A stretch of 64,000 nucleotides of DNA from Sulfurimonas sp. (GCF_029027585.1 NZ_CP093397.1:2531405-2595404), one strand, 5' to 3'. Numbered from the stretch's first letter, positions 1-12,378 are shown. Numbers and translations: made by a program. Notes: a model not told the origin generated them from the sequence alone.

Positions 1-2
1 AA

Positions 3-2945
3 AAATCTAATCAAAATCAAACTAAAATCGACTTTGCAAAAGCAAACAAACTATTTAAAGGTATTATGCTTTTTGATAATTGGTTTGAAAAAATAGAGAT
101 AAATAGAATACACTTTAATGAAATCGAAGCTTCTTTTAAATACCTAGATGGTGAAGATGGTTATCTAAATGCTTCATCTAAAGATTTTTTACTTAAAAGT
201 TCACTTTTTTTTGAATCTGGTTTTTTTAATGCAAAAATAGATGAATTTAAAGACCTCAAAAGAAAGATTAAAATAGATGGAAATATAATTTTTAAAGGAC
301 ATGGAAATAGCGAATTAATCTCGAATCTAAATATTAATATAAATGAGGATATAAACCTAAAACTTTACTCACTAGCAAATAAAAAGCAACTTTTTTATAA
401 ACTAGACTCTAAAAAAAGTATTAAAAACATTACTCACACAATAGAGATGCTCGATATACCAAAAGAAGTCAAATACTGGGTTTACGATGCAATAAAAATG
501 TCAAAAGCAGAACTACAATATGCTTATGGATGGTTAAACTATGATGATCTCAAAAATGCTTTAAAAAACCTGCGTATAGGCGCTAGTGTGCATGACTTAG
601 CATATACTTATAACCCTACCCTAGAGCCTATTTTATCAAAGGTTACAGAACTTGAGTTTAAAAATGGTATTTTATTTATAAGACCAAGAAAAGCATATCA
701 ATATGGTTTTTACTTAAATAAAAGCTGGTTAAAAATTGACTTTACTAAAAAAGAGGAACTTTTAACTATTCATTTATTGTTTAACGCAAGTCTAAACAAA
801 GACCTTTTGCTTCTACTTAAAACTTATAAGATAGACTTACCTTTTTTACAAAATAAAGGTACTGTTGATACAGATTTAAAAATTACGGTAGGACTAAGAA
901 ATATTGATGTTGCAGCGAAAGGAAGTTTTTATACAAAAAAAGCAAACTTTCACTACTTAGGACTAGATATAGATATATTTGATGCCCGTATATTTTTAAA
1001 TAACTACGATGTAACTATTAAAAAAATGTATTCGAAGTATCAAGATATTGCCACTGCAAATGTTGATGTTAATTTTAATGCAAGTAAAAAAGAGGGAACT
1101 ATAAACTTTGATGTCTTGGATATAAACTTTAAAGACATTGGATTAAAACTTAAAAAAAGCAAGAAACCGCTTAAGATTATCTATACTATTTCAGGCAAAC
1201 AAGATACCATAAATATAAAAAAATCAAAATGGGACTATAAGAACAAGACAATCGAACTAGACAAAGCTGTACTTCCCTTTGACTTAAATACACTAGTAGC
1301 AACGATACCTACAACTTATGTAAAAACTGGCACCTTGGCTTCTGCTTATGCTTCTGGTACTTTTTCTCTTAACCCAAGTAGAGCAAGTCTAGATATAGAT
1401 CTATTGAGTTTTGCTTTAGCTGATATTACAATGAAACAATCGAGTGCCTTACTAAAAGTACAATACGATAAAAAAATAAAAATAAAAATAAAAGAAAATA
1501 TAAGATTTGATGCGAATGGTCTTAACTATTTACTCAAAGATGCGCAAATAGAAATAAATGATACCAATTTCAATATCATAGATGCCTTATTAGAGGTCGA
1601 TAATCTAGCAAGCACGCATCTAAGTGCTAACTTCTCTTTTACAAAAGAAAAAGGAACTATTGATTTAAAAAAATTTAAATTTAAAAATAAAGATTTAGGA
1701 GAGATATTTTCTTCAAATAAGATAATTAAACTAGAGCTTAGTTCAAATAAAACTAAAACTAAAATTATCTCAAAAAAGTTTGATATGAATTTTACTCTTA
1801 AAGAAAATAGATGGAACCTAAAGTTCAACTCTATCTCTAACTTAGCAAAAAACTCTAAGCTTTTACAAGAATACAACATAAGTAATGGTAGCTTTTCCAT
1901 CAGTAAAAAGATAAATCAAAAAAACATTCAATTTCTTGCTACAACTAAATATCCATATAAACTTCTCGTTTTAAAAAATAAACTAATAGAAAACTATACG
2001 ATTAAAGGTGAAATTGACAATAAAACAAAAGATATTTCTTTAAATATAAACAAAGTTTTAAATGTAAAAATAAGTAAAAATATTCAGATTGAAGCCAAAA
2101 AAATAGGAATAAATATAAATGAAGTTGTGAGGTACTTTGATAACAAAAAAGAAAGTTCAAAAGAATCTAAGAATATTACCTTTAGTGCGCAAGATAGCTA
2201 TATTTACATCTCTAAAGATAGGCGTGCTATCTCTGATGATATCGAACTACAATACTTTAACAATGTTGTTAATGCACAATTAAGACATAAAAATGCACAT
2301 GCTGGTTTTGAGCTAAAAGATAAGAAATTTTATCTATTTGGAGAAAATTTCAATGATAAATTTATGGAGAATTTATTTGCTTTATCAAAATTTAAAGATG
2401 GAACGCTATCTTTTTCCATGTCAGGCTCAACACAAGAATACGATGGTCTTTTGTACATCAAAGAAACAACGATACTTGATTATAAAATTTTAAACAATAT
2501 TCTTGCTTTTGTAAACACTATACCCTCTCTAGTAACATTTTCTCTTCCTGGATACAGTAAAAAAGGCTTAGAAGTAAAAAGTGCTTACATAAATTTTCAC
2601 TCTAAAGATGATATTTTAGATATTAAACATATAGCTCTTGATTCTAAAGAAATAGATATTGTAGGAAATGGAAAAGCAAGTTTTAAATACGACACTATAA
2701 ATGTAAACTTAAATTTAAAAACAGACTTAGGAAGTGGTATTTCAAAAATACCTGTAGTTGGATTTATACTTTTAGATGGAGATACTATATCTACATCAAT
2801 GAATATTGAGGGTAAATTAAGTGATCCAACTATAAAAAGTCTTATTGCTCAAGATATTGTTATTGCTCCATTAAACATATTAATTAGAGCTCTAACATTT
2901 CCTTTTCATCTCTTTAATAGCAAAGATGACAATAAAACCAACTAA
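3..2945 (+). CDS. AsmA/DUF3971-like envelope protein, 5' end outside the window
   Basis: The reading frame is open from the first bases of the window, with no stop before the internal ATG at 66, so the true start lies upstream and at least 980 residues are visible. The protein is a long, repetitive, beta-rich, Lys/Asp/Asn-rich chain. Its C-terminal stretch (PVVGFILLDGDTIST, then a GKLSDPTI motif) resembles the end of AsmA-like/YhdP-type proteins. These families span the periplasm and are implicated in lipid traffic between the membranes. The N-terminal membrane anchor expected for the family would lie outside the window. The exact family is inferred from general pattern, not from a decisive motif. 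It converges with the LolC/E-like gene 6 bp away. Confidence 0.7.
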   Translation, partial: KSNQNQTKIDFAKANKLFKGIMLFDNWFEKIEINRIHFNEIEASFKYLDGEDGYLNASSKDFLLKSSLFFESGFFNAKIDEFKDLKRKIKIDGNIIFKGHGNSELISNLNININEDINLKLYSLANKKQLFYKLDSKKSIKNITHTIEMLDIPKEVKYWVYDAIKMSKAELQYAYGWLNYDDLKNALKNLRIGASVHDLAYTYNPTLEPILSKVTELEFKNGILFIRPRKAYQYGFYLNKSWLKIDFTKKEELLTIHLLFNASLNKDLLLLLKTYKIDLPFLQNKGTVDTDLKITVGLRNIDVAAKGSFYTKKANFHYLGLDIDIFDARIFLNNYDVTIKKMYSKYQDIATANVDVNFNASKKEGTINFDVLDINFKDIGLKLKKSKKPLKIIYTISGKQDTINIKKSKWDYKNKTIELDKAVLPFDLNTLVATIPTTYVKTGTLASAYASGTFSLNPSRASLDIDLLSFALADITMKQSSALLKVQYDKKIKIKIKENIRFDANGLNYLLKDAQIEINDTNFNIIDALLEVDNLASTHLSANFSFTKEKGTIDLKKFKFKNKDLGEIFSSNKIIKLELSSNKTKTKIISKKFDMNFTLKENRWNLKFNSISNLAKNSKLLQEYNISNGSFSISKKINQKNIQFLATTKYPYKLLVLKNKLIENYTIKGEIDNKTKDISLNINKVLNVKISKNIQIEAKKIGININEVVRYFDNKKESSKESKNITFSAQDSYIYISKDRRAISDDIELQYFNNVVNAQLRHKNAHAGFELKDKKFYLFGENFNDKFMENLFALSKFKDGTLSFSMSGSTQEYDGLLYIKETTILDYKILNNILAFVNTIPSLVTFSLPGYSKKGLEVKSAYINFHSKDDILDIKHIALDSKEIDIVGNGKASFKYDTINVNLNLKTDLGSGISKIPVVGFILLDGDTISTSMNIEGKLSDPTIKSLIAQDIVIAPLNILIRALTFPFHLFNSKDDNKTN

Positions 2946-2951
2946 ATAGTT

Positions 2952-4154
2952 TTACTCATTTCTTAAAACAGTTAAAATATCAACCTCACTTGCTTTTTTT
3001 GCTGGATAAAATGATGAGGCAATTACAATAACAAATGCTCCACTAACTATAAGAAAAAAATCTTTTAAACTCAAATCTAAAGGAAGCGTGGTCGTCGGAT
3101 AAACATCTTTTGGCAAAGATATAATATCAAAACTACTTAAAATCCATAAGCCTCCCATACCAAAAATAACTCCTGAAAATATTCCCGCTATTCCTATCGC
3201 AATACCAAGGTATAAAAATACCTTTTTTATCTCACTTGTAGTTGCGCCTAAAGATAAAAGAAGAGCTATTTCACTTCGTCTATTCATAACCGTCATAAGT
3301 AAAGATGAGATTATATTTATAGATGCTATAAGTATAATAAGCATTAAAACTATAAATAAAGATGCTTTTTCTAACTCTAATGCCGCAAAAAAATTAAGAT
3401 TATCTTCCCACCAACCTTTAATGCTAACGCTCATTGGTAAAACTTCTTTGATTCTTAAAATATCATCATGAGGATTCTCTGAAAATATATGTATTCCATC
3501 AAACTGATTAGATGGTAGATGCAACATCGCTTGCATAGATGCGAGCGATGTATAGCTGTAGGCTTTGTCATAAGCGCTTAATCCAGAGTCAAAAACACCT
3601 TTAACCTTAAATCGCTTTATCTTTGGTGTAATAGATAGTCCACCTGGCTCTACAGTAGTAAAAATATACATCAATCTATCATCTGTAAATATATTAAATT
3701 CTTCTTTTAAACTTTTACCAATAAGCACATCAAATTTTGAATAATTACTATTTTTAATTGCTTTTGCTAAAATACTATTTACTTTAGCTTCATCTTTAAA
3801 GTTTACTCCAAAGATGTAGCCACCTTCTAGTTTTGTTCCACTTCTTGCCATTACAGCTGACTGAACATAAGGACTAAATTTTAAATCTGGAAATTTTAAT
3901 TCTAAATCAAGTAAAAGATTTTCATTTACTGCGCCATAAAATTTTGGAATTACAGTAAGAGGATAGTTCATGATGGTTAGTTTTTTTCTAAATTCTTTAT
4001 CGAAACCATTCATTAGCGCCATAGCAATCAAAAGAACCATTACTCCAAGAGTAATTCCCATAAATGCTAAAAGTGCTGATAAAAAGATAAATGGCTGATC
4101 TTTGTCAAAGCGTAAAAAACGCTTGACAAGATAGGGGACTATTGATTTACTCAA
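2952..4154 (-). CDS. LolC/LolE-like lipoprotein-releasing ABC transporter permease
   Basis: This is a 401-residue FtsX-superfamily permease. TM1 lies near the N terminus ([19 protein letters not shown]), followed by a large periplasmic MacB-like domain of about 220 residues and three C-terminal helices. The cytoplasmic motif [14 protein letters not shown] is typical of LolC/E. I place the start at a TTG at 4154 because homologues begin about ten residues before the motif [11 protein letters not shown], and an AGGTG ribosome site lies ten bases upstream. A longer reading frame reaching 4307 would run through secA. The start overlaps the secA stop by 8 bp, so the two genes are probably translationally coupled. 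No LolD ATPase is present nearby. Confidence 0.88.
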   Translation of the reverse strand: MSKSIVPYLVKRFLRFDKDQPFIFLSALLAFMGITLGVMVLLIAMALMNGFDKEFRKKLTIMNYPLTVIPKFYGAVNENLLLDLELKFPDLKFSPYVQSAVMARSGTKLEGGYIFGVNFKDEAKVNSILAKAIKNSNYSKFDVLIGKSLKEEFNIFTDDRLMYIFTTVEPGGLSITPKIKRFKVKGVFDSGLSAYDKAYSYTSLASMQAMLHLPSNQFDGIHIFSENPHDDILRIKEVLPMSVSIKGWWEDNLNFFAALELEKASLFIVLMLIILIASINIISSLLMTVMNRRSEIALLLSLGATTSEIKKVFLYLGIAIGIAGIFSGVIFGMGGLWILSSFDIISLPKDVYPTTTLPLDLSLKDFFLIVSGAFVIVIASSFYPAKKASEVDILTVLRNE

Positions 4155-6726
4155 GAAGCAAAAGCACCTTTTTTGGTCCACTTTTACCACAACATTGTTT
4201 GTATTTTTTTCCACTTCCGCAAGGGCAAGGTTCATTTCTTGATACTTTTTTAACGCTGACTTTTTCATTGTCTTTTGATTTATGGTTAAGTTCTCTTGCG
4301 GCTTCATCTAGTTTTCTTTGTAGCTCTAACTGCTGAGCAACCTCGGCCGCTTCATCTTCTGGAGATTCCATTCTAAACTGAATAATTTGAAGAGTTTTAA
4401 TAGTATTAAATTTAATATCTTTTATAAGTTCTGTAAAAAGATTATAACTCTCTTTTTTATACTCAACAAGAGGGTCTTTTTGGTTGTATGCACGAAGTCT
4501 AATACCTGTTTTCATAGTATCCATGGAGTACAGATGCTCTCTCCACGCATTATCTAACTCTTTTAAATACAACTCTCTTGCTATTTCATGCTGTATATGT
4601 TCTTCTAAAACACTCATTTTATCATTGTATGATTTTTTAATCTCAGTTGTGATTTTTTCTTGAAGTTCTTCAAAATCTAAAGATTCATAATCTTGTAAAC
4701 TTAGATCAAGATTTATCTCTTCTTTTACAACTTCAAGTAATTTTTTAAGGTTAAAGTCTTCTCTTGCTCCACCATCAAAAATATCACAATTATTTAAAAT
4801 ATTGTCAACATACTCAACTCTAACTTCATCAATCTTCTCAATTATATCAAAGTCCGAATCTAGAAGCTGATTTCTAAATTTATATACGATTTTTCTTTGT
4901 TCATTTGCAACATCATCATATTCAACAATCTGTTTTCTACCCTCATAGTGCATGTTTTCAACTTTTTTCTGAGCTTTTTCAACTGCACGAGTAACCATTT
5001 TAGACTCTATAAACTCTCCATCTTCAACACCAAGTCGCTCCATTATAGACTTAATTTTATCACTTCCAAAAATACGCAAGAGGTTGTCTTCTAAAGATAA
5101 GTAAAATTGTGTAGTTCCTGCATTACCTTGTCGTCCACTACGACCACGAAGTTGATTGTCAATACGGCGATTTTCATGTCGTTCTGTACCTACTATATAT
5201 AAACCACCAAGCTCTTCTACTTCAGCATTTACTTTGATATCAACACCACGCCCTGCCATGTTAGTTGCAATAGTTACAGCACCTTTAACACCAGCATTTT
5301 TAATAATTTCACCCTCTTGTTCGTGATTTTTAGCATTTAACACAGTATGGGCAATTTTTTCTTTCTTTAAAACATCATGTAAATCTTCTGATTTTTCTAT
5401 AGACGCAGTACCAATTAGTATTGGTTGACCTGTTTTAGATAATTTTTTTATAATCTCTATAACAGCATTAAATTTTTCTTTTTCTGTTTTGTAGATTAAA
5501 TCGTTTAAGTCTTCTCTTGTTATTGGTATATTTGTAGGAATAGAAACAACATCTAATGAATAAATTTGAGCAAACTCAGCAGCTTCTGTTTCTGCTGTTC
5601 CTGTCATTCCAGCTAGTTTATCATACATTCTAAAGTAATTTTGGAATGTAATATCTGCTAGAGTTTGGGTTTCTTCTTTAATCTCAACTTTTTCTTTTGC
5701 TTCTAGTGCTTGATGAAGTCCTTCACTAAAACGACGACCTTCACTAAGTCTTCCTGTAAATTCATCAACGATTACAACTTCACCGCTATTAACTACATAA
5801 TCAACATCTTTTTCAAACAAGTAGTTTGCTTTAAGTGCTTGATCAAGAGCATGAGGTAAAGAAGCATTTTCAACACTATAAAGGTTTTCAACCCCAAAAA
5901 GTTCTTCAGCCTTAGTGATTCCATCTTCTGTAATAAGAACTACCTTGTCTTTTTCATCAACCGTAAAATGCTCATCTTTTGTTAACTTTAGAGCTATACC
6001 ATTAGCATCTGCATAATCTTGCATCGTTCTGTTTGTTGGTCCAGATATTATAAGTGGCGTTCTTGCTTCATCAATTAAAATACTATCGACTTCATCAACT
6101 ATAACAAAATTATGATATTTTTGAGCCATTTGCTCTGCTGAATAGCTCATGTTATCTCTTAGATAATCAAATCCGAACTCATTATTTGTTCCATATGTTA
6201 TATCACAACAATATGCTTGTATCTTTTCTTCTGGGGTTGCATTACTTTCAAGAACTGTTCCAACAGAAAATCCTAAGAAGGTATAGAGTACACCCATTTC
6301 TATGGCATCTCTAGATGCTAGATAATCATTTACTGTCACTAAATGAACACCTTTAGCACTTAAAGCATTTAAAACAATAGCTAGTGTCGCAACAAGTGTT
6401 TTACCCTCACCTGTTTTCATTTCAGCTATTCTACCTTCATGTAAAACCATTCCACCAATCAGCTGAACATCAAAGTGCCTCATCTCTAAAACTCTTTTAC
6501 TTACTTCTCTTGTTATTGCAAAAGAGTCCTCAAGTACATCATTTAAAGTTTTCTCTTCATTTTTAACAGCATCTCTTATCTCATCAAATGCTTTTTTTAA
6601 TTCATCATCACTTAAAGCTTCATATTGAGCTTCCAATGCATTTATATTTTTTACTCTTTTTGAATATTTTTTTAACTCTCGATCATTTGAAGTACCAAAA
6701 ATTTTACCCATTAATGCTTGTAGCAT
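4147..6726 (-). CDS. secA: Preprotein translocase ATPase SecA
   Basis: SecA drives preproteins through SecYEG using ATP. The 859-residue protein has the Walker A region [10 protein letters not shown], the [15 protein letters not shown] motor motif, the [10 protein letters not shown] and [22 protein letters not shown] helicase motifs, and a C-terminal zinc finger [13 protein letters not shown] used for SecB or ribosome contact. Two ATGs are close together at the start. AAGG lies only one base from the first (6732) but seven bases from the second (6726), so I choose 6726. It is divergent from lolA across an 87-94 bp promoter region and overlaps the permease gene downstream. Confidence 0.98.
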   Translation of the reverse strand: MLQALMGKIFGTSNDRELKKYSKRVKNINALEAQYEALSDDELKKAFDEIRDAVKNEEKTLNDVLEDSFAITREVSKRVLEMRHFDVQLIGGMVLHEGRIAEMKTGEGKTLVATLAIVLNALSAKGVHLVTVNDYLASRDAIEMGVLYTFLGFSVGTVLESNATPEEKIQAYCCDITYGTNNEFGFDYLRDNMSYSAEQMAQKYHNFVIVDEVDSILIDEARTPLIISGPTNRTMQDYADANGIALKLTKDEHFTVDEKDKVVLITEDGITKAEELFGVENLYSVENASLPHALDQALKANYLFEKDVDYVVNSGEVVIVDEFTGRLSEGRRFSEGLHQALEAKEKVEIKEETQTLADITFQNYFRMYDKLAGMTGTAETEAAEFAQIYSLDVVSIPTNIPITREDLNDLIYKTEKEKFNAVIEIIKKLSKTGQPILIGTASIEKSEDLHDVLKKEKIAHTVLNAKNHEQEGEIIKNAGVKGAVTIATNMAGRGVDIKVNAEVEELGGLYIVGTERHENRRIDNQLRGRSGRQGNAGTTQFYLSLEDNLLRIFGSDKIKSIMERLGVEDGEFIESKMVTRAVEKAQKKVENMHYEGRKQIVEYDDVANEQRKIVYKFRNQLLDSDFDIIEKIDEVRVEYVDNILNNCDIFDGGAREDFNLKKLLEVVKEEINLDLSLQDYESLDFEELQEKITTEIKKSYNDKMSVLEEHIQHEIARELYLKELDNAWREHLYSMDTMKTGIRLRAYNQKDPLVEYKKESYNLFTELIKDIKFNTIKTLQIIQFRMESPEDEAAEVAQQLELQRKLDEAARELNHKSKDNEKVSVKKVSRNEPCPCGSGKKYKQCCGKSGPKKVLLLLE

Positions 6727-6819
6727 TCGCATACCTTATTATTAAAATTACTTTTATTTTAGCATAGTAATAATTACAATTTGCATAAATTTGATATAAT
6801 TTCTAAAACAAGGAATTTT

Positions 6820-7335
6820 ATGAAATATATTTTAACGCTACTTCTATCTTCAAGTCTTAGTTTTGCATCTATAGATGCACTAAAATCTTTTGAAGCAAAC
6901 TTTACTCAAACCATAACAGATGATAAAAAAAAGTCTTTAGTTTATGAAGGTCATATTGTAGCATCTGCCCCGCAAAATGCTCTTTGGAACTACTATAAGC
7001 CAATAAAAAAAGATGTTTATATCAATAGGTTTAGAGTTGTAATAGTTGAACCTGAAATAGAGCAAGTTATTATAAGAAATATAGAGTCTGATTTTGATTT
7101 TTTTAGAATGATAAAAAGTGCAAAAAAGATAAATGAAAATACTTATGAGGCAAAATATAGAGAATCAAGATTTATCATTACTATAAACAAAGATATTATT
7201 GAATCTATCTCATATATTGATGAATTTGAAAATAATGTTAAAATAATTTTTAGTAATCAGGAGCAAAATAAAAAAATTGATAAAAAAATATTTATTCCAA
7301 AATATCCTTTAGACTTTGATGTTATAAGAGATTAA
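6820..7335 (+). CDS. lolA: Outer-membrane lipoprotein carrier LolA
   Basis: This is a periplasmic chaperone that takes lipoproteins released by the LolCDE complex to the outer membrane. The mature chain shows the LolA pattern: FEANFTQTI near the N terminus and an ALWNYYKP segment (the family's W-x-Y-x-x-P). The start is the ATG at 6820, which follows AAGGA and gives a clean signal peptide (MKYILTLLLSSSLSFA). A 13-residue upstream extension in the same frame lacks signal-peptide character. The length of 171 residues is normal. Its neighbours secA and the LolE-like permease are its functional partners. A folded terminator follows directly. Confidence 0.92.
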   Translation: MKYILTLLLSSSLSFASIDALKSFEANFTQTITDDKKKSLVYEGHIVASAPQNALWNYYKPIKKDVYINRFRVVIVEPEIEQVIIRNIESDFDFFRMIKSAKKINENTYEAKYRESRFIITINKDIIESISYIDEFENNVKIIFSNQEQNKKIDKKIFIPKYPLDFDVIRD

Positions 7336-7408
7336 AAAAAAAGGGCATACCCCACTTAACGCTTTAGCGACGGGGGCATCGGCATTTAGTGCCAGAAGCC
7401 CTTTTTTT
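7334..7408. terminator. Branched bidirectional terminator-like palindrome between lolA and acnB
   Basis: The outer stem is an A-run plus GGGC at 7336-7346 pairing with GCCC plus a T-run at 7398-7408 (11 bp). Two inner hairpins lie inside: CCCC...GGGG enclosing CGCTTTAGCG (about 7350-7376), and GGCATTTAGTGCC (7381-7393). The T-run on each strand makes it usable as a terminator for both convergent genes. Branching is unusual for a simple intrinsic terminator, so it may derive from a short dispersed palindromic repeat. Confidence 0.75.
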
Positions 7409-9974
7409 ATTTAATCATTGCAGATAGTTCTTCTTTACTGATTTTATTAAAGTTAAGATATTTATAAATCTCATCAGTCATTTCTGGTTTGATTTTATCT
7501 TTAACTATTTCAAGATACTCAGAAGCTGAAGGTAATTCACCTTTAAGAGCTACAACAGCTGCAAGTTCAGCAGACCCAAGATAAACTTGAGAACCTTTAC
7601 CTAGTCTGTTATCAAAGTTTCTTGTTGAAGTTGAGAATACATAAGCATTAACAGCAACTGAAGCTTGGTTACCCATACATAAAGAACAACCTGGGATTTC
7701 TGTTCTAGCCCCAGCCATACCAAATACAGAGTAATAACCCTCTTCTTGAAGAGTTTTCTCATCCATTTTTGTTGGAGGACAAATCCAAAGCTTGTTTGCA
7801 ACTGCACCCTCACCTTTAAGAATTTCACCAGCAGCACGGAAAAGACCGATATTTGTCATGCAAGAACCAACAAATACTTCATCAATTTTTGTATGCATAC
7901 CCTGCGCATGAATTTCACTTAATGATTTAACATCATCTGGATCATTTGGACAAGCTAAAATTGGCTCAGTAATCTTATCCATATCTATTTCAATAATTGC
8001 TGCATACTCTGCATCTGCGTCAGCTTTTAAAAGCTCAGGATTAGCAATCCATGCTTTCATTTTATCAGCTCTTCTTTGTAGAGTTGCAGCGTCTTGATAA
8101 CCTTGAGAAATCAACTCTTCTATTAGTACTATATTTGATTCTAAGTACTCAATAATTGGCTCTTTATTAAGACTAACAGCACAAGCAGCAGCTGAACGCT
8201 CTGCTGATGCATCTGAAAGCTCAAATGCTTGTTCAACTTTTAAATCTGGAAGACCTTCAATCTCTAAAACACGACCAGCAAAGATATTTTTCTTGCCAGC
8301 TTTAGCGACAGTTAATAAGCCATCTTTAATTGCTTGATGAGGAATAGCATTTACCATATCACGAAGAGTGATACCTGGTTGCAAACTACCTTTAAATCTA
8401 ACAAGAACAGACTCTGGCATAGTAAGTGGCATCATACCAGTTACACCAGCAAATGCTACAAGACCAGAACCAGCTGGAAAAGATATACCAATTGGGAAAC
8501 GAGTATGTGAATCTCCACCCGTACCTACTGTATCTGGCATACAAAGTCTATTTAACCAAGAGTGAATTACTCCATCACCTGGACGAAGTATAAAACCTTT
8601 TCTTTCAGTCCAAAATTTTGGAAGAGTATGTTGAAGATTTATATCTGCTGGCTTTGGATAAGCAGCAGTATGACAGAATGATTGCATAACCATATCTGCG
8701 CCAAAATTCAGAGCAGCAAGTTCTTTTACTTCATCTCTAGTCATTGGACCTGTTGTATCTTGAGAACCTACAGTTGTAGCAATTGGCTCACAGTAAACAT
8801 TTGGTTTTATACCTTCAACACCACAAGCACGACCAACCATTTTTTGTGCCAATGTGAAGCCTTTTCCATTATCAGCAGGTTGAGCAGGAGTCATAAATAA
8901 ATCTCCAGCATCTAAGCCCAATGCTTCTCTAGCTTTTGCAGTAAGACCTTTACCGATAATAAGTGGAATACGACCACCTGCTCTCATCTCATCAGGAAGA
9001 GTATTTGGAGCAAGTTCATAAGTAGAAACTACTTTTCCATCTTTCTCAATTGTACCGTCAAATGGTTTAACTGTGATAACATCACCTGTATTTAGTTCTG
9101 AAGTTGGTGCTTGAATAGGGATACATCCTGAATCTTCTGCAGTATTGAAGAAGATTGGAGCAATAATATCACCAATAACGATACCACCTGTTCTTTTATT
9201 TGGAATACCTTTAATATCAACACCCATATGCCATTGAACAGAGTTAATACCAGATTTACGAGAAGAACCAGTACCAACAACATCACCAACATATGCTAAT
9301 GGGTAACCTTTTTCTTTTAGTTTTTCTATCATTTGCAGTGGATTTTCCATTCTGCTAACTAAAAATGCTTTTGCGTGAACAGGAATATCTGCTCTTGTAA
9401 AAGCTTCAGATGCTGGAGATAAATCATCAGTATTTGTTTCACCTGGAATCTTATATACTGTTACTGTAATCTCTTTAGACATTGCAGGTTTGTTTGTGAA
9501 CCATTCGCCATTTGCCCAAGATTCAATAACCTCTTTAGCCTTAGCATTTCCAGAATCCATAAGTGCTTTTACATCATTAAATACATCATATACTAGGATT
9601 GTGTTTTTAAGTTGTTCAGCAGCACTGTTTGCAACATCAGCATCAAGTTTAAGTGCTTCAACTAATGGAGTAACATTAAATCCACCAAGCATAAGACCTA
9701 AAATCTCACATGCTTTTACAGCATTTATAGCATCACAAGCAACATTTCCTTGTACTACATCATTTAAAAATGCAGCTTTTACATAAGCAGCATCATCAAC
9801 ACCAGCAGGAATTTTATCTTGGAAAATATCCATTAAATAATCTTGCTCCGCAATAGGTGAAGCTTTTAATAATTCAACAAGTTCAGCTGTTTGTTCAGCA
9901 GTTAGAGCTAATGGAGGAACACCCTCGTCTTCTCTTTGTGCCGTATGTACTTTATAGTCTTCAATAAACGCCAT
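7407..9974 (-). CDS. acnB: Aconitate hydratase B (bifunctional 2-methylisocitrate dehydratase)
   Basis: AcnB interconverts citrate and isocitrate in the TCA cycle (oxidative or reductive direction). The 855-residue protein has the N-terminal helical AcnB domain, then the swivel domain placed before the catalytic core as is specific to AcnB (motifs [16 protein letters not shown] and [14 protein letters not shown]), then the Fe-S core. The cluster cysteines are visible in [10 protein letters not shown] and [11 protein letters not shown]. The length is typical. The gene stands alone with about 140 bp of upstream non-coding sequence. Its stop codon abuts the branched terminator shared with lolA. 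Confidence 0.97.
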   Translation of the reverse strand: MAFIEDYKVHTAQREDEGVPPLALTAEQTAELVELLKASPIAEQDYLMDIFQDKIPAGVDDAAYVKAAFLNDVVQGNVACDAINAVKACEILGLMLGGFNVTPLVEALKLDADVANSAAEQLKNTILVYDVFNDVKALMDSGNAKAKEVIESWANGEWFTNKPAMSKEITVTVYKIPGETNTDDLSPASEAFTRADIPVHAKAFLVSRMENPLQMIEKLKEKGYPLAYVGDVVGTGSSRKSGINSVQWHMGVDIKGIPNKRTGGIVIGDIIAPIFFNTAEDSGCIPIQAPTSELNTGDVITVKPFDGTIEKDGKVVSTYELAPNTLPDEMRAGGRIPLIIGKGLTAKAREALGLDAGDLFMTPAQPADNGKGFTLAQKMVGRACGVEGIKPNVYCEPIATTVGSQDTTGPMTRDEVKELAALNFGADMVMQSFCHTAAYPKPADINLQHTLPKFWTERKGFILRPGDGVIHSWLNRLCMPDTVGTGGDSHTRFPIGISFPAGSGLVAFAGVTGMMPLTMPESVLVRFKGSLQPGITLRDMVNAIPHQAIKDGLLTVAKAGKKNIFAGRVLEIEGLPDLKVEQAFELSDASAERSAAACAVSLNKEPIIEYLESNIVLIEELISQGYQDAATLQRRADKMKAWIANPELLKADADAEYAAIIEIDMDKITEPILACPNDPDDVKSLSEIHAQGMHTKIDEVFVGSCMTNIGLFRAAGEILKGEGAVANKLWICPPTKMDEKTLQEEGYYSVFGMAGARTEIPGCSLCMGNQASVAVNAYVFSTSTRNFDNRLGKGSQVYLGSAELAAVVALKGELPSASEYLEIVKDKIKPEMTDEIYKYLNFNKISKEELSAMIK

Positions 9975-10114
9975 AATAATCCTTATTTTATTAAATTTAT
10001 AAGAAGGATTATATCTAAAAAAATTATATAGAAATGATTAGTGTTACTTATTGTAGCTTTATTTTTTGATGTGTTAAGAATTGTAACATAAACAAAAATA
10101 AATAGTAAAGAATA

Positions 10115-12254
10115 TTAAAGAATTTCTCGAACACCTTTTGTGTTAGTTGAAGATAAAACACCTTCACTCTCAAGCTGCTCTATTATCCTTGCTGAACGGT
10201 TATAACCTATTTGTAGTTTTCTTTGAAGATACGAAATAGATGTTTTTCTGTCTGTAATTATCACATATTTTGCTTCGTCATATAACGAATCTAACTCTGC
10301 ATATGATTCTCTTTTTGATTCATTTGCATCTAAGTCTTCTTCAACTAAAAAACTTTTATCGTAGTTAGGCTCTCTTTGAGATTTTATAAACTCTACTATT
10401 TTTTCTATCTCATCTTCCGTACTCCACGGAGCATGAAGACGAACTAACCCAGTTGATCCTGGTGGAGTAAATAACATATCTCCACGACCGAGTAAAGATT
10501 CAGCACCCATCTGATCTAGTATAATTTTAGAATCAACTTTTTGCCCTACTCTATATGATATTCTTGAAGGTAAATTTGCTTTTATTAGTCCTGTTACAAC
10601 ATCGACAGATGGTCTTTGTGTAGCAACTATTAAATGTATTCCAGATGCTCTCGCCATTTGAGCGAGTCTAGCTATGGAGTGTTCAACTTCTTTCCCACTT
10701 GTCATCATCAAATCCGCTAACTCATCAATGACAACAACGATGTATGGGAAGTTTTCTCCTCCTTCCCGCTTCACTTTTTCATTATAGTTTTCTATATTTT
10801 TTGTTCTTGTTTCAGCCATTAGTTCATAGCGTCTTTCCATCTCATTAACCATATTATTTAAAGCGACTATTGCTTGTTTTGGTTTCGTTATAACTGGGGT
10901 AAGAAGATGTGGAATATCATTATATATAGAAAATTCAAGCATCTTAGGATCAATCATCAAAAGTCTAAGCTGATCTGGAGAATTTTTATATAAAAGTGAA
11001 AGGATCATAGCATTTATACCAACACTTTTTCCACTTCCTGTTGTCCCCGCAATAAGAAGATGAGGAAGTTTTTTAAGGTCTGTTATGAAAGGTTTACCAA
11101 CTATATCTTTTCCAAGTGCGATAGTAAGAGGAGAAGATGAGTCTTTAAAAAGTTTAGAATCAAGTAGTTCTCTAAGATATATAGTATCAACAGTGTCATT
11201 TGGTATCTCAATACCTACAACATCTTTACCTGGGATTGGTGCCTGAATACGGATAGTTTCAGCTGAGAGAGCCATGGCTAAATCATCTTGAAGGTTTAAG
11301 ATTTTACTAACTTTTACATTTGCAGCAGGTTTAAACTCAAAGGTAGAAACAACAGGACCAGCATAAGTTCTAACAACATCCCCATCTATCTTAAAATGAG
11401 CAAGTTTTTCTATCAAGTATCGTATTTTGTCATCAAGTTCACTCTCGTCAATATTATGTTTTGTAGTATCTGCTTTTTGCAAAAAGTCCACAGAAGGAAG
11501 GTTGAAGTTTTTAGGTTTTTCCACCTTTCCTTTTTCTATATTTTCAAGCAATTTAGTATTTTCTTCCAACTCATCAACTATTAAAGCATTTTTTTGCTCT
11601 TTAACTTTTTTAGCGATGTCTAGTATGGTATTTGTATTTTTATCTTCTTCTTGTGTTTGTTTTTCTTCTTGCTCTTGAACTTGTACAACTTCTTTATGAT
11701 TATCTTTTCGCAAATAAGCTGGTTCATCATACTCGCTATTTAAGCTTTTTTCTTCTGGGGTAGTTTTATTTTCATATATAAAATCATCAAGTTTTTTTTC
11801 TTTTTTTAAATTTTTTAACTATTACAAGAGCAACTTCTTTCATGCTTTTATCTGCAAAGATAAGAATAGATACAGCACTTATAATAAACCAAAAAACCCA
11901 AAGCCCAAAAAGACCTATATATGGAGATAAAAAATCTGTAAAATTTGCACCAATCATTCCTCTAAATCCATTTTCTACAAGCATAGACTGTGATAAAAGA
12001 AAAGAAAAGAGTAGTAAGAAAGAAGCAATGGTAACTTCAAATTTACGAAGATTAAATGAAGAGTTTTTATATAAGTAATACAAAGGAATTAGAAATAAAA
12101 ATAGATATATATAAGAAATGTATCCAAAATATAGATGATTATAGTTTGAGAAAACAGCACCATAACTTCCTATAAGACCACTTTGACCAAAAATAGTAGC
12201 AAAACTTAAGTAGATTAAAATTCCAAATGTAGCAATAAATAGAGCTTCTTTCAA
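10115..12254 (-). CDS. ftsK: DNA translocase FtsK, with a frameshift near 11790-11816
   Basis: FtsK is a septal DNA pump for chromosome segregation. The N-terminal part (12254 to about 11800) encodes four membrane helices. The C-terminal part (to 10115) encodes the motor with Walker A GTTGSGKSVG, Walker B VVVIDELADLM and a winged-helix gamma domain ending ...YNRSARIIEQLESEGV. The two parts lie in different frames. In the A-rich stretch (runs of 6, 7 and 8 A on the coding strand, 11792-11816) one base too many is present. Removing one joins VKKF/KNLKKEKKLDDFIYENK and gives a normal protein of about 710 residues. The shift could be a sequencing indel, a real mutation, or a site rescued by transcriptional slippage. 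The essential role of the gene favours the first or last. Confidence 0.88.
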
Positions 12255-12378
12255 GTTAATTTGCCTTTAAAAATATAAATAATTGTTTGAATAGTTGAAG
12301 TATAGCCAAAAATTTTATAAATAATTGACTAAACTAAGTTTTGACACCCTACTAACTGTCATTAACATACTCTCATAA

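Noticed and set aside
1526-1900. Antisense gene inside the AsmA-like gene
   Set aside because: It is a shadow frame in AT-rich coding sequence, without a ribosome site or recognisable domain.
4155-4307. N-terminal extension of the LolE-like permease through the secA 3' end
   Set aside because: The extra 51 residues are the frame-shifted image of SecA's C terminus; family members begin at the TTG 4154 position.
11787-11816. Programmed -1 ribosomal frameshift in ftsK
   Set aside because: The shift needed is +1 (or -2), not the -1 favoured by A-rich slippery sites, and no stimulatory structure is evident. An indel or transcriptional slippage fits better.
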